Shown: one piece after another, positions 27,210-35,296 of the stretch
How positions within the stretch are numbered: the first letter of the stretch is position 1
Layout of the letters: each line of letters opens with the position of its first letter
Origin: CAVVDY01 sp963809865
GTDB taxonomy: Bacteria; Acidobacteriota; Terriglobia; Terriglobales; Acidobacteriaceae
Reading direction: 5' to 3'
Length of the DNA stretch: 64,000 nucleotides
Assembly (NCBI GenBank): GCA_963809865.1
Contig: CAWELL010000001.1
Location: 1-64,000 of the forward strand
Made by a program: the position numbers and the translations under genes
The notes under the pieces: model-generated
What the model was told of the DNA's origin: nothing
Database searches by the model: none
Seen by the model: only the letters and a program-made list of their open reading frames with translations

Positions 27210-28750
27210 TCATCGCAGCTCAGGGCCGGGTGTCTGCGGCGTCTGAGGGTTGGGCACCGGCGCCGGTGTAGTGTTTGGACTCGGCAGCGGCGGATTCTGA
27301 TTCACATTTGCTGGCGTAGCTACGTTGCCACTGTCGGCCAGATACTGCTTGGCCAGCTGCTCGGCATTGCCGATAGCGCGCGCCAGCAGAACCTTTGCGA
27401 TGTTGTGCTCATACAAGCTGGCGATGTACTGATCGTTGGCCGTGGCCAGTTGCTGTTGCGCCTGAATCACTTCAACATTGTTGGTTACGCCGGCGGCAAA
27501 GCGATCCTGCGATTGCGCCACCGTCTGGTTTGCCAGATCGAGATTGCTGGTGGCAACCTCGACCTGTTGCGCCGCAGCTTTCAAATCGAGCAGCGCATCC
27601 TGCACATCCTGCTCGATCCCTGCTTTCAAGTTGTCAACCTGCGCCTGCCGCTGCTTCAGAACGGCGTCGGCCTGCTCCACATCGGCCTTCACCTTGCCGC
27701 CCTGAAAGATGGGTATGCTCAATGTACCGGCGACCGAGTATTGGGGAGCCAGCCCGCCGAGAGTGTATCCCAGCACGCCATATTGCCCCGAGGCGCCGAG
27801 TGACGGCAGGTACTCCTTCCATGCCGAGGAGCGACTGAATTGCGCAGCCTTCAAGGAAGCCAGTGCAGCCTGATAATCGGCACGCGTCGCTAGCGCCCGT
27901 TCGTAGGCTGTGTCGATGTCAGTTCTGGAACGGGATGATAGGGCACGCGATTCACCAGGCGAAATTTCTGCTGCACCGGTAAACCGATAACCCGGGCGAG
28001 CGCGATGCGCTGTTTCTCCAGATCGTTTTGCGCCTGGATCAGAACCTGTTGCTGGGTCTGCAACTGGACGCGTGAGCGCAGGGTATCGATCTGCGGCGAC
28101 AAGCCGGCATTCTCCTGATCGAGCGCAAGTTGATAGAGCGCCTGCGCGGTAGCCACCTCGGCCTGAACGGCCGCTACACGCGACTCAGCAGCAATGGTCA
28201 GCAGATAATTCGCCCCGACGGCGAGCACCACGGTGTCGCGAGCGTCTTTGTAGCTGAACTGCGCAGCCTGAACATTCTGCCTGGCGGCGCGCAGCGAGTC
28301 GATATGCGACAGATTGCCGAAGTTCCACTCGCCGGTTGCCCCCACTTCGAAGAGCGCGAAAGGCCCGATCGAAGAGGGGAATCCGGGAAACGTGAACCCG
28401 AACGATTTCAGGTTGACCCGCTGAAGCTCTTCTGAAACCGAACCATTAAAGTTGGGCATCAGTTCGCTAAGCGCTTTCAGCCGCGCGGCGCGCGCCTGAT
28501 CGGTCACCCGATCGCTGAGATACAACCCGAGGTTGTACTTCAACCCCATATCGAGCGCCTGCTCGATGGTGAGGTCGATGGTCTCGGCGGTCGCTTTGCC
28601 TTGCGGCAGCGATCCGGCATAGGGATCGGTGTTGCGCTGGATCACCTGCTCGGGCGAGGGCAGTGGCGCCAGATCCGTGGCATTGGTGCCTTGCGCCAAC
28701 ATCGAAGCGGGAGCGGCCAACAGAAGAACGGCCAGCGCCGTGCTACCCAT
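27210..28750 (-). CDS. TolC-family outer-membrane efflux protein, frame broken once
   Basis: This is about 513 residues when one missing base near 27930 is restored (EL-DIDTAYERALATRADYQ). The protein has a signal peptide (LAVLLLAAPASMLAQ), the OEP repeat start IDLTIEQALDMGLKYNLGLYL and long amphipathic helices including VAAVQAEVATAQALYQLALDQ. The C-terminus is Pro/Asn/Thr-rich. It is the first gene of a tripartite efflux operon. The start is slightly uncertain: an ATG 26 bases upstream is in another frame, and a further indel there cannot be excluded. The operator palindrome lies 57 bases before the ATG. Confidence 0.88.
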
Positions 28751-28806
28751 CAGCCGCCGGCCAGGACTTTGCCTTGCATCCTAAACGTTCCATGTTGTAT
28801 CTAATA

Positions 28807-28822
28807 CATACATGCATGTATG
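28807..28822. promoter_or_regulatory. Perfect 16-bp palindromic operator for the TetR regulator
   Basis: CATACATGCATGTATG is a perfect dyad in the intergenic region between the TolC-type gene and the divergent TetR gene. On the minus strand it falls between a TTGAAA box and a TATGTA/TAGATA -10 region, so binding would block efflux transcription. TetR regulators usually bind such palindromes beside their own gene; binding here is inferred. Confidence 0.75.
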
Positions 28823-28902
28823 GAATCTTTCAAGTCCAGTTAGATGACAGTACTCCGCACAGAGTTGCGGAAAATAACAGGCCGATAAAAGCTAACACTT
28901 AG

Positions 28903-29535
28903 ATGACGATTTCCCGGCAAAAGAAGGGCCCGGTTGCAATTTCCCGCCACCAGGAGAAGACCGACATCACCCGTTCGCGGTTCCTCCAGGCGGCGGAGAA
29001 GATCTTTGCGCGCGACGGTTTTGAAGCTGCCAAGCTGGAAGAAATCGCCGCCGAAGCCGGCTATACCCGCGGCGCATTCTACGCCAACTTCGATACTAAA
29101 GAAGATTTATTTCTGGCGCTGCTGGAGCGGGAAATCAGCTCGCGTATCGCAAGCCTGCGCAAACAGGTAGCCAAATACGACAGCCCTTCCGATAAGCTGC
29201 GGGTGCTGCGCGATTTCTGGCTGGACATGTGCCTCGACCGCCGCTGGAGCCTGCTGGCGCTGGAGTTCAAGTTGTTTGCCGTCCGCCATCCTGAGGTAAA
29301 GACGCGACTGGTCACCATGCACCGCCGGCTCGTATCGTCAGGTGTCGACCTGTTGCAACAAATCATGGACGCGTTGGGCCGCAAGCTCCCTGCCTCCGCG
29401 CACGCGGTGGGAATTGCCTTCTTCGTCTTGAGCAGCGGCCTCACCATGGAGCACATGCTCGACCGCACCGTGATGTCGGAAGATACCGTCCGCAAGATTT
29501 TATTGACATTTTTTGACGCGATGATGGCGGGGTGA
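28903..29535 (+). CDS. TetR/AcrR-family transcriptional regulator
   Basis: This 210-residue repressor has the TetR helix-turn-helix at residues ~22-68: RSRFLQAAEKIFARDGFEAA, KLEEIAAEAGYTRGAFYANF and DTKEDLFLALLE. The C-terminal ligand domain is helical and not assignable to a ligand. It is divergent from the TolC/HlyD/EmrB operon with a perfect palindrome between them, so it most likely represses efflux until a substrate binds. There is no strong ribosome binding site before the ATG. Confidence 0.93.
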   Translation: MTISRQKKGPVAISRHQEKTDITRSRFLQAAEKIFARDGFEAAKLEEIAAEAGYTRGAFYANFDTKEDLFLALLEREISSRIASLRKQVAKYDSPSDKLRVLRDFWLDMCLDRRWSLLALEFKLFAVRHPEVKTRLVTMHRRLVSSGVDLLQQIMDALGRKLPASAHAVGIAFFVLSSGLTMEHMLDRTVMSEDTVRKILLTFFDAMMAG

Positions 29536-29587
29536 AGGGCGCGACGGCGAACGCTTATCTGCCGGGCCAGAATAGTATGCACGGAGT

Positions 29588-29626
29588 CGTACGCACGAGC
29601 CGTACGCACGAGCCGTACGCGCGAGC
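29588..29626 (+). repeat. Three tandem 13-bp units
   Basis: CGTACGCACGAGC is repeated twice exactly and once with a single change (CGTACGCGCGAGC). It follows the TetR stop. No function is evident. Confidence 0.85.
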
Positions 29627-29687
29627 CGTCCTTCAATCCGTGCGGTCGGAGTAACGTCGCGCTTTTTGTGGCAACCATCCCTACGCC

Positions 29688-29871
29688 CAATTCCAGCCCA
29701 GTGCGGAAGCACTGGGTAACGGCGCCCTATACAGAACCCAAGCCCCTTCAGGGGCGACACAAATCGTCGTCGAATCGCTGGTTAATTTCCCCTGCCCTCA
29801 GAATCGCCCCTGAAGGGCTCAGAGGTTAATCAACGGCTCTCCCAACGCTTCCGCGTTGGGCTGGAATTGTC
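29688..29871. repeat. REP elements 4 and 5 as a divergent inverted pair (BIME-like)
   Basis: REP 4 (29688-29760) is in the minus orientation, with hairpins CCCAGTGC-GGAA-GCACTGGG then GCCCC-TTCA-GGGGC and GACAC. REP 5 (29803-29871) is in the plus orientation, with GCCCC-TGAA-GGGC then CCCAACGC-TTCC-GCGTTGGG and CTGGAATTGTC. They match the REPs around the RAYT gene 11 kb away and lie in the 522-base gap 29536-30057, which has no gene. Confidence 0.9.
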
Positions 29872-29965
29872 TGAAGAGTAATCGTGCGTGGGAATTCGTG
29901 GCTTCGCCACAACGAACTCGGAACCACGTCGAGTCGCTGACGCGAGGCAGTTTGGGCCCGGAGAG

Positions 29966-30011
29966 CAACTGCAGGTCCCTCCACTCCGCTGCGCTCCGCT
30001 CGGGATGACAC
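29966..30011 (-). repeat. Family A copy (CGAGC type)
   Basis: AACTGCAGGTCCCTCCACTC to CGGGATGACA, in reverse orientation, between REP 5 and the gpsA stop. Confidence 0.85.
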
Positions 30012-30057
30012 CGTTAAGGTCTGACGCTGGTCGCTTGGACCACAATTTGGAAACTGT

Positions 30058-31074
30058 TCAACGTCCCGTGGTCATGCCTTCGCTGGTGGAAGGCCGGGCC
30101 ATGAGCTCGCGGATTGCATCTTGGGGGGACTTCCCCTGCTGCAGGATGGCGTGCATCTGCTCAGTAATGGGCATCTCGACGCCCATCTTGTATGCCAGCC
30201 CGATGGCGGCATTGGTGGTCAGCACGCCTTCGGCAACCATGCCGTGCATGCCGGCGATGATCGCGTCCAGCTTCTGTCCCTTGCCCAGCGCGACGCCAAC
30301 ACTGCGATTGCGCGACAGGCCTCCGGTACAGGTGAGAACCAGGTCGCCCAAACCGGCGAGGCCTGCCATGGTTTCCTGACGTCCGCCGCAGGCGACCACC
30401 AGGCGAGTGATCTCGGCCAGCCCCCGGGTGATGAGCGCGGCGACTGAATTGTGTCCCAGGCCGAGCCCGTCGCAGACGCCGGCTGCAATCGCGACGATGT
30501 TTTTCAGCGCGCCTCCCAGCTCAACCCCGACCACGTCGTCGTTGGTATAGACGCGAAATCCGGGATCACTGAATTCGACCTGCACCGTTTGCGCAAGTTC
30601 GCGATCTTTGGAAGCAACCGCGATCGCGGTCGGGTGTCCCTCCGCCACTTCCTTGGCAAACGATGGCCCACTGAGCGCGCCGATGCGCACCGGAAATGGA
30701 ACCGTCGCAGCGATCACTTCCGTCATGCGACTGAGCGAGTCGTTCTCGATACCCTTGCTGGCGCTGACAAAAAGCATGTCCTCGCGCAGCTGCGGAGTCA
30801 TTGCCTTGAACAGATGCCGCGTGTGATGCGACGGCATCACACTGACCACGATCGTCGCATGCCCTAGCGCGTCTGCCAGATCGTTGGTCGCGCGAACCGT
30901 GGCGGGAATCTTGTCGCCGGGAAGGAAAAGTTCGTTCACATGACGCGCGTTGATGCTTTCGCGAACTTCCGGCTCGTGCGCCCACAGTCTTACATTGTGG
31001 GACCCCTTGCGCCCCAGCACGATGGAGATGGCCGTACCCCACGCGCCCGCTCCGATGACGGCGATTTCGCTCAC
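30058..31074 (-). CDS. gpsA: Glycerol-3-phosphate dehydrogenase [NAD(P)+] (GpsA)
   Basis: This 338-residue enzyme has the N-terminal Rossmann motif VIGAGAWGTAISIVLG and the GpsA signatures SASKGIE, GALSGPSFAKEVAEGHPTAI and the catalytic-lysine segment GVELGGALKNIVAIAAGVCDGL. GLAGLGDLVLTCTG and SRNRSVGVALGKG follow. It reduces dihydroxyacetone phosphate to glycerol-3-phosphate for phospholipid synthesis. The GTG at 31074 is chosen because it lies 4 bases after the plsY stop and starts the Rossmann strand. It forms an operon with plsY, which uses its product. Confidence 0.96.
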   Translation of the reverse strand: MSEIAVIGAGAWGTAISIVLGRKGSHNVRLWAHEPEVRESINARHVNELFLPGDKIPATVRATNDLADALGHATIVVSVMPSHHTRHLFKAMTPQLREDMLFVSASKGIENDSLSRMTEVIAATVPFPVRIGALSGPSFAKEVAEGHPTAIAVASKDRELAQTVQVEFSDPGFRVYTNDDVVGVELGGALKNIVAIAAGVCDGLGLGHNSVAALITRGLAEITRLVVACGGRQETMAGLAGLGDLVLTCTGGLSRNRSVGVALGKGQKLDAIIAGMHGMVAEGVLTTNAAIGLAYKMGVEMPITEQMHAILQQGKSPQDAIRELMARPSTSEGMTTGR

Positions 31075-31078
31075 GCGT

Positions 31079-31774
31079 TCACCATAGGCGGTTCTCGTTG
31101 CCGGCGAGGATGCGCCGAATGTTGGCACGGTGTTTGAAGATGATCAGCAGCGACGAAATTGCGATTAGACAAACAATGACAGGGTCGCGCATAGCCGGGA
31201 CGAGCCAATATACCGCGATGGGAAAAACACCGGCTCCCAGAATGCTGCCCAGCGAAACGTATCGCGTGATCGCGACCGCAACAACAAACAACGCCAACGA
31301 AATTAATATCGCACGCGGCGCGATGGCAGCGAACGCTCCCACAGCCGTCGCCACTCCCTTGCCGCCTTTGAAGCCCAGCCACGGCGTGAACATGTGGCCG
31401 AGGACGGCGCACAGCGCGGCGATCGCAGCCAGCAGATACACCAGGTGAGGATCGAAGACGCTCCACGACGCATGCGTATCCCAGGCAACTGGAATTGCAA
31501 AATGATCGGGAATCCACTCGGCAAATGCGACCGCGACATATCCCTTCAGCGCGTCAAGCAGCAGCGTGGCAATGGCCAGGCCCTTCGATCCGGTACGCGC
31601 GACGTTGGTGGCGCCGATGTTTCCGCTGCCCGTTTTGCGAACGTCCTGGCCGCGGAAAATCCGGACGAGCAGGTATCCAAAAGGAATCGATCCCAGCAGG
31701 AACGACACGGCCGCGACGATGAGAATGATGTAGATCAAGGCTGCTCTGCGCTGCGCGTTTCCCGGGCGGAGCAC
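31079..31774 (-). CDS. plsY: Glycerol-3-phosphate acyltransferase PlsY
   Basis: This protein of up to 231 residues with five or more membrane helices shows the three PlsY motifs: SFLLGSIPFGYLL, GSGNIGATNVARTGSKGLAIATLLLDALKG, and GHMFTPWLGFKGGKGVATAVGA. It transfers acyl from acyl-phosphate to glycerol-3-phosphate, the first step of phosphatidic acid synthesis. The longest frame starts at a GTG at 31774 that lies inside a repeat hairpin; a TTG at 31738, at the first membrane helix, may be the true start. The downstream gpsA supplies its substrate. Confidence 0.93.
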   Translation of the reverse strand: MLRPGNAQRRAALIYIILIVAAVSFLLGSIPFGYLLVRIFRGQDVRKTGSGNIGATNVARTGSKGLAIATLLLDALKGYVAVAFAEWIPDHFAIPVAWDTHASWSVFDPHLVYLLAAIAALCAVLGHMFTPWLGFKGGKGVATAVGAFAAIAPRAILISLALFVVAVAITRYVSLGSILGAGVFPIAVYWLVPAMRDPVIVCLIAISSLLIIFKHRANIRRILAGNENRLW

Positions 31775-32010
31775 GCCTTCAGGCGTGCATAAAAGAGTGA
31801 GGCCTTATGATCGGCTTTAGCCGCTGAGATTATCAATGGCAATTTATCGCAGCGGCTGAAGCCGTGATCACGAAGCACCCTTCCTGTACGCCTGAACAGG
31901 CTGCTGAAAAACTCCGATCGCGATTGTTTTGAAAGGGCACAGCTTCAGCTGTGCCACAAAAGTCGCGTGTTTTTGTCATCCCGAACCTCTTTAGAGGTGA
32001 GGGATCTGCT
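31771..32010 (+). repeat. Family D hairpins (TTCA loop) and a family A copy
   Basis: These fill the 314-base gap 31775-32088. Hairpins are GCACGCC-TTCA-GGCGTGC at 31771-31788 and GGCACAGC-TTCA-GCTGTGCC at 31936-31955, with a longer imperfect GGCTTTAGCCGCTGA/CAGCGGCTGAAGCC inverted pair at about 31812-31870. A family A copy with a CTCTTTAGAG insert follows at 31973-32010. Confidence 0.82.
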
Positions 32011-32088
32011 CTTCTTCCCGCTGCCAGGATTTTTCAGCAGCCAGTGAAGGCATACTCCACCCAGCCGCACTCCGTCCGAACTGCGACT

Positions 32089-32664
32089 TCAGCTCAACCG
32101 ATAGCTCGCCAGCTTGGTATAGCGCGAACCCGTCGCGCTTAGCGTGCTCTGATACAGAATGAACTGGTGCGCCGTCATTGTACCGAACTCGGGTGGCGGC
32201 ATCGCGTCGAGTTTCGCGCGCACCGGTTGCAATCCGGGTGCGGCCTTGTCGCCCGGCCTGTGATGCGGGCGTCCGCTGCCGGCGCGTGCCAGCGTGAGAT
32301 GCGGATGGTACGGGCCTTGGTCGCGCTGGAATCCGAGCGGGGCAAGGGCCGTGCCAATTGCGTTCACCAGGTCTTGCAGTTTCTCGTCGGACTCGATGCC
32401 CACCCAGAACACCCGCGCGCGATTGGGATTGGGAAAGAATCCTGCGCCGCGAAAGCTGACAGCAGTTGGCGCGCCTTTCACGGTCGCCAGCGCAGTTTGG
32501 ATCTCCTCGAGCTTTTGCGTCTCGCCGAGAAATTGCAGCGTGATGTGAAAGGTCTCCGGCCCAACCCAGCGCACCGAGGGAGCGACGGTGCGCATCGCAT
32601 CGCGAAAGTGCGTGATGCGTTCGCGGATGGGTTCATCAATGTCCAGTGCAACAAATAGGCGCAT
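32089..32664 (-). CDS. thpR: RNA 2',3'-cyclic phosphodiesterase (ThpR/LigT, 2H family)
   Basis: This 191-residue protein has two H-x-T/H-L catalytic motifs of the 2H phosphoesterase family: FHITLQFLG near residue 42 and YHPHLTLAR near residue 128. It starts MRLFVALDIDEPIRE, typical of ThpR. It opens 2',3'-cyclic phosphates on RNA ends; its physiological role is not settled. ATG at 32664 is chosen because upstream frame extensions run only through repeat DNA. It follows cinA on the same strand, separated by a 350-base repeat array. Confidence 0.9.
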   Translation of the reverse strand: MRLFVALDIDEPIRERITHFRDAMRTVAPSVRWVGPETFHITLQFLGETQKLEEIQTALATVKGAPTAVSFRGAGFFPNPNRARVFWVGIESDEKLQDLVNAIGTALAPLGFQRDQGPYHPHLTLARAGSGRPHHRPGDKAAPGLQPVRAKLDAMPPPEFGTMTAHQFILYQSTLSATGSRYTKLASYRLS

Positions 32665-32690
32665 GGGATTTGCTGTGTGTCGTCCCAATC

Positions 32691-32953
32691 GTGGTGCCCC
32701 ATTCCGGCGTCTTCTGCCGGGGTGGGGGTGTTCGTCTGTCCGGGTGCCCCATTCCGCCATCGGTTGGCGGGGTGGGGTTCTCGGGAGGACTGAAATTCTG
32801 TAGTGGTCTGGAACTAAAAGCCGGGTGCCCCATTCCGCCATCGGGTGGCGGGGTGGGGTTCTTGGGAGGATTGAAATTCTGTAGTTGTCTGATACTAAAA
32901 TCCCCACCCGGGCAAACCCAGCCTGAATGGGGCACCCGCTTAACCGGGCACCC
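32691..32953 (+). repeat. Family C repeat array (GGGTGCCCCATTC)
   Basis: This fills the 349-base gap 32665-33013. Three direct copies start at about 32691, 32740 and 32821 (the last two 81 bases apart and nearly identical). Two short inverted copies follow (AATGGGGCACCC at 32927-32938 and GGGCACCCC at 32946-32954). In each direct copy CCCCATTCCGCC pairs with GGCGGGGTGGGG through two G-T wobbles. The first copy has a changed stem (CCGGC with GCCGG) that still pairs. Confidence 0.88.
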
Positions 32954-33013
32954 CTACTGAAATCTCAACCTCGTTCTCTCCGTGTACTCCGCCTCCGTGG
33001 CCAGCCCGCTTTC

Positions 33014-34258
33014 TCACATCATAATTTTGCGCACCAGATCGAGTCCCTGCTGGGCGGCCCAGCGGCGAATGCGCTCGCGATCGCCGGGGAAGCGCCGCTC
33101 CACCACTTCGTGCTTTTGGCCGTTCGTCACCGCGATGTACACCAGGCCAACCGGCTTCTCTTCCGTGCCGCCTCCCGGCCCGGCGATTCCCGTAATGCCG
33201 AGCCCAATGTCGGCGTTGCAGATGTCGCGAATATTTTCCGCCAGCGCCAGCGCGACCTCTTTGCTCACCGCTCCGTGGGCTTCGATCATCAGTGGCGGCA
33301 CGTCGGCGAACAGCGTCTTCAAGTCGTTGGAGTAGACCACGGCTCCGCCCAGGAAATAGCGCGAGCTGCCGGCAACCGAGGTGATGCGCTCGGCCACCAT
33401 GCCGCCGGTGCACGACTCGGCTACCGCCAGCTTGGCGCCGCGCATCTGGAGGAACAGCCCGACAATCTCCTCCAATGACTCGCCTTCGGTCGAGAAGACC
33501 GCATCGCCTAATTCGTCTTCCAGTTCTCCCGCAAGTTTCTCGACCGCGGCCTCAGCTTCTTCCCTGGTCGCAGCCGTGGCTTTGAGATGAAACTCCACCT
33601 GGCCCTGCCCGGCGAGTACGGTAGTTTCAATGTTTGGATACTTCTTGTAGATGGGCGCGGTACGCAAGTCGGCAGCCGATTCCGGCAGCATGGCCGTCTT
33701 GAGCACGCGCGTCGCAATGGCCGCCGGAGGCACCAGCAGACGCAGCCGCGGCATGATGTCTTTTTCCCACATGCGCTGCAATTCGTGCGGCGGCCCAGGC
33801 AGGAGCATGATGATCTGCGGCCGCCCATCGTTCTCTCGCTCCAGCCACTGCCCGGGAGCGCTGCCGCGCGAGTTGGCGATCACCTCGGCGCCGCTGATGA
33901 CGTCGGCCTGGCGCGCGTTGTTCTCGGGCATCGAGATGCGCCGCTCGGCAAAGCGCTTGTACATGGCCGCGACCAGATCGTGGTTGCGCCGAAGCTCGAC
34001 GCCCAGCGCATCGGCGACGCACTCGCGCGTAAGGTCGTCCTCGGTCGGGCCCAGGCCTCCCATAAAGATGATGAGGTCGGAACGCTCGATGGCGGTGCGC
34101 GCGACCGAAGTCAGTTGCAGCAGGTTATCGCCAACGATGGTCTTGAAGGCGACACTCACGCCGAGTTCATTGAGTTGGCCGGTGAGGTAAAGGGAATTGG
34201 TGTCTTGCCGGTGCGGAGTGAGCATCTCCGAGCCGACGGCCACGATTTCGGCGATCAC
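33014..34258 (-). CDS. cinA: CinA-family protein (nicotinamide mononucleotide deamidase)
   Basis: This 414-residue two-domain protein has an N-terminal MoeA/MoaB-like COG1058 domain (MIAEIVAVGSEML, FMGGLGPTEDDLTRECVADAL, LLPGPPHEL) and a C-terminal PncC deamidase domain with KLAVAESCTGGMVAERITSVAGSS and GITGIAGPGGGTEEKPVGLVY. It recycles NMN to nicotinic acid mononucleotide, and some members also act on ADP-ribose. It starts at GTG with a TATCCT box 6 bases upstream and no ribosome binding site, so the mRNA may be leaderless. Confidence 0.95.
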   Translation of the reverse strand: MIAEIVAVGSEMLTPHRQDTNSLYLTGQLNELGVSVAFKTIVGDNLLQLTSVARTAIERSDLIIFMGGLGPTEDDLTRECVADALGVELRRNHDLVAAMYKRFAERRISMPENNARQADVISGAEVIANSRGSAPGQWLERENDGRPQIIMLLPGPPHELQRMWEKDIMPRLRLLVPPAAIATRVLKTAMLPESAADLRTAPIYKKYPNIETTVLAGQGQVEFHLKATAATREEAEAAVEKLAGELEDELGDAVFSTEGESLEEIVGLFLQMRGAKLAVAESCTGGMVAERITSVAGSSRYFLGGAVVYSNDLKTLFADVPPLMIEAHGAVSKEVALALAENIRDICNADIGLGITGIAGPGGGTEEKPVGLVYIAVTNGQKHEVVERRFPGDRERIRRWAAQQGLDLVRKIMM

Positions 34259-34264
34259 GGGTAA

Positions 34265-34270
34265 AGGATA
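34265..34270 (-). promoter_or_regulatory. -10 box of cinA, leaderless type
   Basis: TATCCT on the minus strand ends 6 bases before the GTG at 34258. The -35 region is not clear. The upstream gap 34280-34375 is a low-complexity GCTGTCAG/GCCAGC run with tandem CAGCTGTCAG units. Confidence 0.4.
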
Positions 34271-34504
34271 GCATCGCGCGAAAGCTGCCAGCCGCCAGCT
34301 ATCAGCCGCCGGTTGGGAGTGAGTTGTCGATTGTCGTTCTCAGCTGTCAGGTATCAGCTGTCAGAAGGAATCATCGCAGCTTCGGCCGGTGGTGTAGGAG
34401 CGGCCTGGCTGCGGCATGGGGATTGTAGTCGCTTAATACGAAATTAATTTTGTAGCTGAACTGCCGGGCGGGGGTACTATCGCATACGTAAAAAGGAGGA
34501 AGCA

Positions 34505-35233
34505 ATGAAGACCCTCGCTTCCTTGTCCTGGCTCGCCGTGCTTCTGTTCTTCCTCGGCACGTTGGCGAATGCGCAATGTCCCAGCGGCTGCCTGTTCTAC
34601 GGCGGCGACTTCAATCCCGCGAGCGCGGGTGCCAATGGTCTGGCCAACGAGAATGACCTCATCGTCGGCGGCAATCCTTACGGCGCTGCTACCTACCAGA
34701 ACTTTATCGTTGGCCCCCAGGGCGTAAATGTCAGCGGTCTGTTCACCAACAACCTGAGCGGGCTGACCCCGACCACGGGCTACTGGGAAATCCGTGCCGG
34801 AATGTCGGAAGGAAATCTCGGAACACTCATCGCTTCCGGCACGGGATCGGGCGGAAACTTCTCCCAGACACCAACAGGTCGCAGCGGATACGGCTTCACC
34901 GAGTACACCGACCTGGTTACCGGGCTGAACGTCAATCTGCCGTTGGGAATCTACTGGTTCGCGGCTGTTCCGGAATGCCCGACCTGCGAGAACCGTTCGT
35001 TCAACAGCAACAGCCTGGAAGGTCTGAATGCGGTCGGCACCCAGATTAGCAACCTGCAGTACTTCAACTCCGCATTCTTCGATGGCCCTACGAACGCCGA
35101 CGACGAAGGTTACTTCCCGACGTTCTCCAGCGGCGTGCTGGGAACCGAGATACCTGAGCCGTCAAGCTTGATCATGCTCGGCTCCGGGCTGGTCGTGGCT
35201 GCCGCTGCTGTCCGCCGGCGCGTCTGCACGTAA
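34505..35233 (+). CDS. Secreted PEP-CTERM protein
   Basis: This 242-residue protein has a signal peptide ending ANAQ, a Cys-rich start (CPSGCLFYGG), a beta-rich body and a C-terminal PEP-CTERM tail from about residue 219: PEPSS, a hydrophobic helix, then RRRVCT. The ending Cys-Thr is unusual but the tripartite layout is clear. AAGGAGG lies just before the ATG. The predicted fate is exosortase processing at the envelope. It shares no obvious homology with the PEP-CTERM protein at the left end of the window. Function unknown. Confidence 0.85.
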   Translation: MKTLASLSWLAVLLFFLGTLANAQCPSGCLFYGGDFNPASAGANGLANENDLIVGGNPYGAATYQNFIVGPQGVNVSGLFTNNLSGLTPTTGYWEIRAGMSEGNLGTLIASGTGSGGNFSQTPTGRSGYGFTEYTDLVTGLNVNLPLGIYWFAAVPECPTCENRSFNSNSLEGLNAVGTQISNLQYFNSAFFDGPTNADDEGYFPTFSSGVLGTEIPEPSSLIMLGSGLVVAAAAVRRRVCT

Positions 35234-35296
35234 TCGGATGCGGCTTAAACATTGCGCGTATTGGAATGGGTGCTTTGAGTGCTCAAGGAGCAGACC

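Noticed and set aside
32664..32907. N-terminal extension of the ThpR protein with MAEWGTR repeats
   Set aside because: The extension is only translated family C repeat DNA; the family start MRLFVALD lies at 32664.
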